From Cymbomonas tetramitiformis (taxonomy: Eukaryota; Chlorophyta; Pyramimonadophyceae; Pyramimonadales; Pyramimonadaceae), in assembly GCA_001247695.2 (NCBI GenBank), contig LGRX02027218.1:1-64000 (forward strand): 64,000 bases of DNA. The letters run 5' to 3'. The notes under the pieces are model-generated. The model saw only the letters and a program-made list of their open reading frames with translations, ran no database searches and was not told the origin of the DNA. The stretch's first letter is position 1. Every line of letters starts with the position of its first letter. Of the stretch, positions 34,644-43,161 are shown one piece after another. A program made the position numbers and the translations under genes.

Positions 34644-34904
34644 TCATGGGAACAGTGACTTTAGCCCCCCCACTGTAAGGGGGTGGCAGTCCTGTCCGCC
34701 TGTGTCACCCCTCGACCCGCGGTGCCGTCTTGCCTGGCACGGTCATGCTCAGTTCAGGGAATAAAACACTCCCCGTATATTATTCAATCATCTTCGCACT
34801 GTGAAACCCGAAGCGCCTGCTTGACAACTTTGTTCTAGGTTTCCGTGACATATATATATACCCGACTCCGTCAACTACATATATATATTTCACTGTTTCT
34901 GTCA
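34644..34904 (+). repeat. 3' LTR of gag-only element copy 2
   Basis: 261 bp. A G-rich tract (CGGGGTGGGTGGTG) precedes it as polypurine tract. Confidence 0.9.
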
Positions 34905-35042
34905 GGCGGCTACATATAAGCAATCCCAATATTAACGCTATAAGTATTTAATCTTGGAATTTATCTCCGTCGCGTTTTTAAATATGGTCTTAATACGCGG
35001 TACTGCCCACCATCGTCCTCAACCTACTCTTGTCCCCAGAGC

Positions 35043-35220
35043 TTATGGATGAAAATAGACATTTAGGGTTTGTAACTCTGTGGGGTCCATAAGCTCTGGC
35101 ATGACTCGGCAGGCCTCCAAATCGATGTCCTCCAAAGTGCACACCACTTCAGGGGCTTCAGCAGGAGGGCCAAACAAACAGAAGTTCTGCTCAACACATG
35201 CCCAGAAATTGACCTGATCT
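35043..35220 (-). pseudogene. Orphan exon-like fragment
   Basis: About 59 open codons with protein-like composition (VNFWACVEQNFCLFGPP, then LEDIDLEACRVMPELMDPTE). They follow a possible splice acceptor (TAG, plus positions 35221-35223) and end with TAA at 35043-35045. No family is recognised. The rest of 34910-35759 shows nothing. Confidence 0.35.
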
Positions 35221-35759
35221 CTAGTTATGGTCTTATGGAGGTAAACGTCCTGAAAACTGCCCGGTTTTCAGTGAGCTGCAAAAGTCTGGCACCAAAATCA
35301 TTCAAAATTACATAACTTTAGCGTACTCTATCCAACTTCAACAAAGTATATAGAAAACTTCATTAGTTTTTCACGACTTACGCACTCCAACCATTTGTTT
35401 GTACAAATAAATGGGCTAAATCTCCATATTGTGACTTGGCCGACCTAGATGTTGATTCATAAGGGAGGGTATCGAGTCGTTAATCTTCCGTATTAATGCT
35501 CTTTCCGCATGATTTCGAGTATTCTATCAGTATGCTACCTTTCGATGTTTGGCCATTACAATATGGTTGATCACATTATCCTACTGAAACACCTTTGAAT
35601 AACGTTGATACATATAATGCCACATTATTGATTATTCGTACGAGGTGTTACGCTCTGAGAAGTCGATGACTATAATCATATCAAATTTTAATTTACCATG
35701 ATATCGGAGTCTTTATCTGGGCATAACACAATGACACAAGGAGCCGATGTTTCGTTATC

Positions 35760-36153
35760 TTAAGCAGGGGCGGATTTCCGCCTTCGACGAGCATTTGCCA
35801 GTGGAGGTGAGGAAGCAGCTCTCTTCCCAGCGATTCCCGCGCTCGCTGCTCGCCGTGGCCTTGTTGATTTTTTGGGGATTGAGGATCTTGATTCGCGGCA
35901 AGCATCGCACAAATTGCTACACAACTTTGTGTCACCTTCCTCCGCGAAGTGCTCCATAAGTAAGCGATGTCTGCATATTTCCTTCACATTTTGAGAAAAT
36001 TGTTCTATTTCGACCAATTTGCGCCTCCGTGCCTCCTTCGTGACCAAATCCTTTTGAAAGTTTTTCCTAATCACTTGAACAGTTTTTGCTGAGAACAACA
36101 TCAGGCACTTGGCAATTGCCCCATCTCTGCCGGCCCTGCCAACCTCTTGGACA
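35760..36153 (-). pseudogene. RecQ helicase, C-terminal part (split by an LTR element)
   Basis: RecQ proteins are 3'-5' DNA helicases acting in recombination and fork repair. This part starts at helicase motif VI (QEVGRAGRDG). It continues through the RecQ zinc-binding region, visible as ICRHRLLMEHF followed by CSNLCDAC, and ends in a basic Arg/Lys/Ala tail with stop at 35760. It joins in frame with 39719-39933 once the LTR element and one copy of the 5-bp duplication are removed (203 open codons). The N-terminal helicase exons (ATP-binding motifs, DEAH box) are not seen in the window, so only the 3' portion of the gene is here. Confidence 0.88.
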
Positions 36154-36158
36154 TACGC

Positions 36159-36413
36159 TACCGGAATATCCAAGTACACTAGATATCAGAAAGTCCCGTA
36201 CTCGTGTGGATAAACTGTATAAGATAAATAAACCCTAAGCTAGATATACCCGGAACGGTCTCGGACGGTCTCGGTGTCTAGCCTACCTGTGACACAGCGT
36301 GTGTCACAGTACGAACCTACAGATCAGTCAGTAGTCCAGTGTTGGTCCTAGGAATCTGTCATAGGGGCCTGCACCGGGACTCCCAGTCAGGGCTGCCTAT
36401 ACAGATTTCAGCA
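36159..36413 (-). repeat. 3' LTR (minus strand) of RecQ-inserted element
   Basis: 255 bp, identical by eye to the 5' LTR. It contains a palindrome TGTGACACAGCGTGTGTCACA. Confidence 0.9.
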
Positions 36414-36740
36414 CACCACCCCAGCACTGTGGGTGGTGACTGGCTAGGAGAGTCAGAAAATGTAAGATACTAGTGTTAGGGCAGAAGCTAGGTGACAAGT
36501 CTAACTGCCAATCCAACTGTGCTATTCTGATACACAAATTGGAAACCTCTAGGTAGCACGTGAACAAAAGCATACGGGCAATTAAGGCACCGCTAAACAA
36601 GTGAAAAGAACCGTGCTAGCAAGTCAGTTTGAAGATTATAAAGGTGTCAAAGCAAAACATAAACCAGATTGAAGAAGTCCTTAAGGTCACGGGAGTTCTG
36701 CACACCACCATGTCGGTGTGCCTCCAGAGTGAGCAAGAAG

Positions 36741-39326
36741 TCAATCGACAGTACCAAAGTAGTCAGCGGTGGCCTCACGGAAGTCCATCCCATAGTAGGA
36801 AGTAAAGTAACCAGCTCCATAATAGTGCCCCGCATCAAGAGGACCGCTCTCATGTAAGGCCATGCCGTAGTAGAATGCCATGTCAATACCCAAATCCGCT
36901 TGAGCTGCCTGAAATGCTAAAAAGCTCAAAGTGTCAGGAGGCTCGGGCGGCTGAAGCTGTGGCACATCGCCAGCTAACAAGAGATCCCGAGCTGGCATCA
37001 CCGAGTCAATAAAATCATTCGTAGAGTAAAATGACGGAGCCTCCCAACCGAGATCACCACCAGGCGAAGGCATCTCCGTAGCCGGTGCACATGCCGACAC
37101 AGCAGAAGCTGTGGACGCCGAAACAGACACACCTGCAAAAGAAATGCACAACAGAGAGAGCACCGCGAGAGCGCCGATCGCCGGCGTGCCAAAGCCGAAA
37201 GGCGGCACACCGCATCCGATAGCACCGGACGGAGCCCGCGGCTTCACCGCGAAAGTACCGTCGGCGTAATCCTCGTAGTCGTCCGTGTCATAGCCCGTCA
37301 GGTCAGACGGGTGGACGGCGGCGTGATTCACCGTCTGCACGAAGCCTCCGAACTCACCGCATGTCGCCTCTGTGGTGGTCACCCGCGCCGATTGAACTGG
37401 CGCGGGCCGTACATCCTTCGCCTGCGAAACAGGCATAGCAGGGGCCGGCACGGCGGACGCCGATGCCGCCGCACCACCTGCCGGAACCTGCCCCTCCGGT
37501 GTGATCCCCGCCGCAGCGGCAGGGCCACACACCAGAGCCGACGCATGCTCCTCAACCGCACTCCCAGGAACAAAGGATGCGTGAGTGTAATGTACCTTCT
37601 CTTGGGCGGCCTGAACCTCAGTGGTGAGGGCATCAAGCCGCCGCAAGATGTCCTCGTCGTCCGCGCCGTCGGCCGCAGGCTGCACGCTGAAGCCGTAGGC
37701 CGACACGTCGATGCCGCCAACACCGCCCGCGGAAAGCACAGCGGGAGGACCGTAAGCCGACGCCGCACGGGCGAAGGCCTCCGGACCATCATCCGCAGCC
37801 TCCTGGAAGACCTGCACAAGCGCCAAGGTGTGGAGGCCCTCCGCATCCTCCTCCTCAATAGGAATGCAGAAGGCCGCTGCCGTGGCCGACGAATGCTGGC
37901 GCCCACCAAGAGGGCAGTCGCGGTACGCGTGATAGGTGTCACCTTTGCCCGCTTTCCGGCAGCGGTGGCAGAGGGGTTTCGCCTTCATGTTGTCCCTGTC
38001 GAACCCCACAGACGGTGCCGGGTGCACACCCACCCGATGGCCTCGCGGATGCTGCTTACCGCGCGGCTGCGGCTGCGGCTGTCGCTGAACCGCACCCGTG
38101 CGATTGCCTTGCACGAGCGCCTTCAAGGCGGCGATCTCCTCGAGCAGAACGGCGTACTCAGACGACGTGATAAGCGCAGAGGGCTTACCGCTCGCCCCCA
38201 GTGTCTGCTTCTCACGCGCTGACGCCCCCTCGTCCGACTGTGCCCATGCCTGGAAGATGGCCACGACGAGGGCCTGGAGCGAGCGGAGAGTCACCCCGCT
38301 GAGGTCACCCGCAAGCGGATAACGCACCTTCACCGCCGCGTAGAAGACCGGGTCGAGGCGGTTGTACAATGAGAGCTTGCGGGTCTCGTCGGTGGGTTGC
38401 CAGTCAGGAGCGCGGTTATCCCGCACCAGACGTTGCTCGCGAGCCAAGATCGGCTGCGGGTCAACGCCCGCGGGATAACGAAGAGCCGCGTGCTCCTGCT
38501 GGTGACTCTCGCGTAGGGCTGCCGGTACGCTCCCCTTGATGATGTCGATAAGGGCACGACGTCCATCTCGGTCAGCCGAAGAGTCCGTACCCCGAAGCCA
38601 AGTGTCGGCCACAGAGTTGCGCTCCACGACGAGGGCCAAGACGTCATAGAGCAGTCCATTAACCTTCTCGATAACCAAAGAGGTGGGGTCGTCGAGGTCA
38701 AAGGGGGTCAAGTCCAGCCCAGCGGACTCAAACTCGGTACGAAGCTGCACCACCAGCTCGGAGAGGCGGTCCGCGTCGTCAGTGCCACGATAATGATGTT
38801 TCTTGGAACCAAGGATATCCTCGCGGATACCCTTGGCCCAAGCCCGATGTAAACGCCCCTTGTACACCGCGTCAACCGTGGCATGTTGGTCGACTAGGTG
38901 CTTCCGCAACGCGACAGCGGTGTCGGAGTTGCTGGAAGCAGCAGGGGGCACCACAGGTGGGGTGCCAGCGGTCGGAGTGTCCCGAACCGCATCCAAAAGC
39001 CGTATTGAGGCGTCCAAATCGGAGTCCTTCAATAGGCGTTTGCGAGCTCGAGTAGATGTTGCCATACTGTTGAAAGCCAGAGAAAAGATGATGCGCGGCA
39101 GCACGTTTGGGTGTTGTGGCGGAAATGGAATGAAGACGTAACGGCAGAACGTGCGGAGCGGCGAAAAGAGCGTGGGGCACTTGCAAATGTCGATGTGGTC
39201 GAAGGTGTCCGGAGCACCAGCCCAAAATACGTAAACCAGCGGGATCAGTGCAGGCAGAACAACGCAAATGAACATTGCCACAACCGAGCAATAGCAACGC
39301 GCGGTGCCCATGACTCGCAGCCGCAA
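36741..39326 (-). CDS. Gag-like protein with zinc knuckle and two hydrophobic segments
   Basis: 861 codons from the first ATG. An inner ATG at 39065-39063 (MATSTRARKRLL, codon 88) is an equally plausible start. The upstream 87 codons include a clear hydrophobic segment (VVAMFICVVLPALIPLVYVF). The body is helical and capsid-like. Near residue 455 there is a variant zinc knuckle, CHRCRKAGKGDTYHAYRDC (C-x2-C-x9-H-x4-C), preceded by an Arg/Gly/Pro-rich basic stretch, as in nucleocapsids. Near residue 715-735 a second hydrophobic segment (AIGALAVLSLLCISFAG) appears, then an acidic, Tyr-rich tail. No protease, RT or integrase is present. It is the only gene of its element. A truncated paralogue is at 40559-41253. 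Confidence 0.82.
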   Translation of the reverse strand: MRLRVMGTARCYCSVVAMFICVVLPALIPLVYVFWAGAPDTFDHIDICKCPTLFSPLRTFCRYVFIPFPPQHPNVLPRIIFSLAFNSMATSTRARKRLLKDSDLDASIRLLDAVRDTPTAGTPPVVPPAASSNSDTAVALRKHLVDQHATVDAVYKGRLHRAWAKGIREDILGSKKHHYRGTDDADRLSELVVQLRTEFESAGLDLTPFDLDDPTSLVIEKVNGLLYDVLALVVERNSVADTWLRGTDSSADRDGRRALIDIIKGSVPAALRESHQQEHAALRYPAGVDPQPILAREQRLVRDNRAPDWQPTDETRKLSLYNRLDPVFYAAVKVRYPLAGDLSGVTLRSLQALVVAIFQAWAQSDEGASAREKQTLGASGKPSALITSSEYAVLLEEIAALKALVQGNRTGAVQRQPQPQPRGKQHPRGHRVGVHPAPSVGFDRDNMKAKPLCHRCRKAGKGDTYHAYRDCPLGGRQHSSATAAAFCIPIEEEDAEGLHTLALVQVFQEAADDGPEAFARAASAYGPPAVLSAGGVGGIDVSAYGFSVQPAADGADDEDILRRLDALTTEVQAAQEKVHYTHASFVPGSAVEEHASALVCGPAAAAGITPEGQVPAGGAAASASAVPAPAMPVSQAKDVRPAPVQSARVTTTEATCGEFGGFVQTVNHAAVHPSDLTGYDTDDYEDYADGTFAVKPRAPSGAIGCGVPPFGFGTPAIGALAVLSLLCISFAGVSVSASTASAVSACAPATEMPSPGGDLGWEAPSFYSTNDFIDSVMPARDLLLAGDVPQLQPPEPPDTLSFLAFQAAQADLGIDMAFYYGMALHESGPLDAGHYYGAGYFTSYYGMDFREATADYFGTVD

Positions 39327-39463
39327 AAGACGTCTACCGTAAAATCATGTCCAAATCCTAGTCGCACCCAAACGCGCAAGTGCGCACCACCTCTTCAAGC
39401 GGCTGCTTAGCCAATCATGGCCAAGATAGCAAGTGGAATGAAAACGTGGATGGGGCCACGACC

Positions 39464-39718
39464 TACCGGAATATCCAAGTACACTAGATATCAGAAAGTC
39501 CCGTACTCGTGTGGATAAACTGTATAAGATAAATAAACCCTAAGCTAGATATACCCGGAACGGTCTCGGACGGTCTCGGTGTCTAGCCTACCTGTGACAC
39601 AGCGTGTGTCACAGTACGAACCTACAGATCAGTCAGTAGTCCAGTGTTGGTCCTAGGAATCTGTCATAGGGGCCTGCACCGGGACTCCCAGTCAGGGCTG
39701 CCTATACAGATTTCAGCA
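39464..39718 (-). repeat. 5' LTR (minus strand) of RecQ-inserted element
   Basis: 255 bp. It lies directly beside the split RecQ codon. Confidence 0.9.
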
Positions 39719-39933
39719 TACGCTTCCATGGATTGTGGCATGTTGTGATGCACGATCCAGCGAACATCGCCCTTGTCCACCCCCATCCCAAATGCAGTGG
39801 TTGCTACCACTATTCTAGTTTCTCCTCGCATCCAAGCATTGTACACTTGCGATCGTTGTGCCGTATTCAATTCTCCATGATAGTGAGCTGCTTTAATACT
39901 GTCACCGCCACGGCATTTAAGCGCGTCTGCCAA
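39719..39933 (-). pseudogene. RecQ helicase, helicase C-domain exon
   Basis: The exon begins after a splice acceptor (TAG, plus 39934-39936). It encodes helicase motifs IV-V: AAHYHGELNTAQRSQVYNAW, then TRIVVATTAFGMGVDKGDVR and HHNMPQSMEAY, where the LTR element interrupts it. The frame is intact. Confidence 0.9.
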
Positions 39934-39939
39934 CTAATG

Positions 39940-40025
39940 CCAGAGTTTCTCCGTGCCTCTTCGATCAATAGTAACGTCGACCCTCACTCGCGGCCGCGCA
40001 GCGGCCGCGCTCGGAGAAACTCTGG
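39940..40025. repeat. 14-bp inverted repeat with GC-palindromic core
   Basis: CCAGAGTTTCTCCG (39940-39953) and its exact complement (40012-40025) enclose two GCGGCCGC palindromes. It sits in what would be the intron upstream of the RecQ exon. Confidence 0.75.
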
Positions 40026-40167
40026 GAACAAGAGTAGTCCTCAACCGGATTTACCGTCGCAAGTCACTCGTAGCCGACGCGGACACGCTCGTGACAAAAT
40101 CTGTGAATCAGGTTCGCGAGTGACAAATTTTTAAACAAACGCCGCCGTGTGTATTAACAAATGATTT

Positions 40168-41253
40168 TGCTGAAATCTGTATAGGCAGCCCTGACTGGGA
40201 GTCCCGGTCAGGCCCCTATGACAGATTCCTAGGACCAACACTGGACTACTGACTGATCTGTAGGTTCGTACTGTGACACACGCTGTGTCACAGGTAGGCT
40301 AGACACCGAGACCGTCCGAGACCGTTCCGGGTGTATCTAGCTTAGGGTTTATTTATCTGACACAGTTTATCCACAAGAGTACGGGACTATCTGATATCTG
40401 GTGTACTAGGATATTCCGGTAGGTCGTGGCCCCATCCACGTTTTCATTCCACTTGCTATCTTGGCCATGATTGGCTAAGCAGCCGCTTGAAGAGGTGGTG
40501 CGCACTTGCGCGTTTGGGTGCGACTAGGATTTGGAGATGATTTTACGGTAGACGTCTTTTGCGGCTGCGAGTCATGGGCACCGCGCGTTGCTATTGCTCG
40601 GTTGTGGCAATGTTCATTTGCGTTGTTTTACCTGCCCTGATCCCGCTGGTTTACGTATTTTGGGCTGGTGCTCCGGACGCCTTCGACCACATCGACATTT
40701 GCAAGTGCCCCACGCTCTTTTCGCCGCTCCGCACGTTCTGCCGTTACGTCTTCGTTCCATTTCCGCCACAACACCCAAACGTGCTGCCGCGCATCATCTT
40801 TTCTCTGGCTTTCAAAAGTATGGCAACATCTACTCGAGCTCGCAAACGCCTATTGAAGGACTCCGATTTGGACGCCTCGATACGGCTTTTGGATGCGGTT
40901 CGGGACACTCCGACCGCTAGCACCCCACCTGTGGTGCCCCCTGCTGTTTCCAGCAACTCCGACACCGCTGTCGCGTTGCGGAAACATCTTGTTGACCAGC
41001 ACGCCGCTGTTGACGTGGTCTACAAGGGGAGGTTGCATCGGGCTTGGGCCAAGGGTGTCCGCGAGGATATCCTTGGTTCCAAGAAACATCATTATCGTGG
41101 CACTGACGACACCGACCGTCTCTCCGAGTTGGTGGTGCAGCTTCGGACCGAGTTTGAGTCCGCTGGGCTGGACTTGACCCCCTTTGACCTCGACGACCCC
41201 GCCTCTCTGGTTATCGAGAAGGTGAATGGGCTCCTCTATGACGTCTTGGCCCT
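40168..41253 (+). mobile_element. Truncated second copy of the RecQ-inserted LTR family
   Basis: The 5' LTR at 40168-40421 is followed by the 5' end of the same gag gene (frame open from 40559, inner ATG about 40820). The match ends abruptly near 41253, within the capsid region. It lies head-to-head with the minus-strand copy, 449 bp apart. Scattered substitutions show it is older. Confidence 0.88.
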
Positions 41254-41450
41254 CGGGGCATGACGTCTTGACTCCTCTATGACGTCATGCCCCGAGGCGT
41301 ATGCCCCATGGGGAAGTGGAAGCGTGGTGGTCCTACGCCGGTCCACTGCGCCTCGGCCTACGGTCCACTGCGCCTCGGCCCATACGCCTCGGGGCATGAC
41401 GTCTTGACCCATGGGGCATACGCCTCGGGGCATGATGGACCTGTGCCAAC
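41254..41450. repeat. Cluster of short direct and inverted repeats with TGACGTCA palindromes
   Basis: The words CCTCGGGGCATGACGTC, its complement, GGCGTATGCCCCATGGGG and GGTCCACTGCGCCTCGGCC recur several times on both strands. TGACGTCA is an ATF/CREB-type palindrome; any function here is speculative. Confidence 0.7.
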
Positions 41451-42103
41451 TCAGCTGGGAGATACGAGAGTGGAGGGGGTCATCACGGGTTCCCGGACGA
41501 CTCCGGCTTCCTCTTTAACTATTTGTGGGGTAAAACACTCCGTTCCGGGGATGAACATGTCTTTTTGGCATCAGAAGGCTTTCCGATAAGTCTCGTTAGT
41601 GCCCCATATCGGCATTGGAGGACTATCTTTTGATCATGAGGATTTTGAAGCTGGATATTGCACGAGGTTTTTTGTCCAGACCTGCCAGATTAGGCGTGAT
41701 ACAAAACATCCCGATTAACAGGAGGCCGATGAATTCGAACCTGAAGTATTGGTTAAAGCAGGGTTGTTCAATGGTGAGCCATTCTTTAGCATCCGGACTG
41801 CGGGAGCGATTGAGCTCTTTCTGGAAGGGTCCGATTTCGCGATTTGCGGCAGGTCATGGGGCAGGCATATTGGAAAAACGAGAGGATTGCAAGGCATTAT
41901 ATGAAAGTTCGGCAGGTTTTAGGGATGTCATCCTCGGGGAAGATAGAGAAACATCTCAGCGAAGAATTATCTGGAACTTAATGCGGCACAAGCCTTTGTG
42001 CGAGTATTTTTGTAATTTGTAGTATCTTTGATGGCTCGCTCGAGTTGAGAGTTGGGTGGAAAGGCGTCAAGAGGCGGAGCTTTGAGGTTTGGGCGGAGAG
42101 GCG
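41451..42103. other. No gene recognised
   Basis: An open frame at 41615-42022 (plus) and an overlapping one beginning EFEPEVLVKAGLF (about 41732-41902) have protein-like composition but match no family I know. They may be part of a decayed transposon. Confidence 0.35.
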
Positions 42104-42496
42104 ATGTTGGGGTGGTGCCTTGTTGTTTCGCCTTACTTTCCGCTCTTTTTCTCACAATTCCTAACCAACGGGAGCGGATCGGATAGACGATTGGACGGCT
42201 TACCCGTTTGCGGCGAATCCGCATAACCAACATCACGGGGAAGCCGCGATTTCCCCCCCATTGTATGGGGGCCTGCGTCTCCTTGTTATTCACCCCTCGC
42301 CCTGAGTGCCTGTCATCTTGTCATCTGTCACCGCTCCGACCGTTCCGCACCGCTCTCGATAAAACACCTACAACGTTGTAAGTATTTTATCTTATGCAGT
42401 TTTTAGACCGACCGGATCACCACCTGTGTTTGATGTGTTTCGGCGATATATATCCCTTATATATATATCACTCCTTTCATCACAACAGCATCACTG
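42104..42496. repeat. Duplicated segment, filled copy (interrupted by a solo LTR)
   Basis: 42104-42232 and 42483-42496 match 42794-42940, sharing TGGGGTGGTGCCTTGTTG and ACGGGAGCGGATCGGATAG. The match is broken only by the solo LTR. Confidence 0.85.
42233..42482 (+). repeat. Solo LTR of a relative of the gag-only family
   Basis: 250 bp from TCACGGGGAAG to CCTTTCATCA. The layout is the same as in the LTRs at 3878 and 16986: a C-tract/G-tract hairpin, a CCCCTCGCCC region, AATAAAA (near 42360), then ATATATAT stretches. The 5-bp duplication CAACA lies on both sides (42228-42232 and 42483-42487). Confidence 0.87.
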
Positions 42497-42793
42497 TTGG
42501 TCGTCGTCAAGATTCCCCCCATCATCGGCGATGACCGTCATTCACGAGGCGGATCGGCCGATTTCGCTTCCCGGATCGGGGAGATGAAGGATCACGGTGT
42601 GGTTGTTCACCTCCAACTTCGAAGTCGAAGTGCCGCATATGTGTCGCTATTCGTAGTTTGAAAATTGTGCGGTAAATCCTCATTTTTTCCTGCCTGCTGA
42701 CGACTCTGCGTTTTATCCTGCGTTTCTAACACATTTTTTCCTTCCCTGCCCACCCACCCTGGAAAATATGTTCTCCAACTCAGGCTCCGATCT

Positions 42794-42940
42794 GATGCTG
42801 GGGTGGTGCCTTGTTGTTTCGCCTTACTTTCCGCTCTTTTTCTCGCCATTTCTAACCAACGGGAGCGGATCGGATAGACGGTTGGACGGTCATGGGTCAT
42901 CATCCCGTTTGCGGCGAATCCGCATGACCAACAGCATCAC
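42794..42940. repeat. Duplicated segment, empty-site copy
   Basis: Paralogue of 42104-42496 with an uninterrupted CCGCATGACCAACAGCATC. It shows the pre-insertion state of the solo LTR. Confidence 0.85.
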
Positions 42941-43161
42941 TGTCATTCAGCACCCCTTGCCCTTCAAACAGAAACTTGCCCTTCAAGGCTTTATGATCGG
43001 TCGAGTGTCACTGTTCCGGAACATGGAATTTCTATTTGAACGACGGATGCTTGACGCGGAACGAGATCGGGTGTTCTCTGTTGTGCTATCGCTCTTTCTG
43101 AACGTAATTGTTGGCCTTCCGAGACCGTCAACTTTTGAAAATTGGAAATCCCCGCAAAGAT

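Larger units (their letters stand above)
16986..34904 (+). mobile_element. Gag-only LTR retrotransposon, copy 2 (expanded by nested insertions)
   Basis: The LTRs at 16986-17246 and 34644-34904 (261 bp each) differ at only about two sites seen by eye. The flanks are GGCGA (16981-16985) and GGCGG (34905-34909), a near-match target duplication. The element's own sequence is cut into pieces: 16986-17358, 28523-28585, 31032-32454 and 34198-34904. Joining them reproduces copy 1 (3878-6462). The gaps are separate later insertions, each described below. Without them the element is about 2.6 kb. Confidence 0.88.
36159..39718 (-). mobile_element. Gag-only LTR retrotransposon, second family, inserted in RecQ
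   Basis: The LTRs 36159-36413 and 39464-39718 are 255 bp each and identical as far as I can read. The target duplication TACGC lies at 36154-36158 and 39719-39723. On the minus strand the LTR runs from TGCTGAAATCTG to ATTCCGGTA. The interior holds a single long gag-like ORF and no pol. The G-rich CTGGGGTGGTG next to the 3' LTR resembles the polypurine tract of the other gag-only family. Identical LTRs and an intact ORF mean a very recent insertion. Confidence 0.93.

Noticed and set aside
37311..38222. Plus-strand open frame of 303 codons over the second gag family
   Set aside because: Antisense shadow of the 861-codon gag ORF with arginine-rich low-information sequence.
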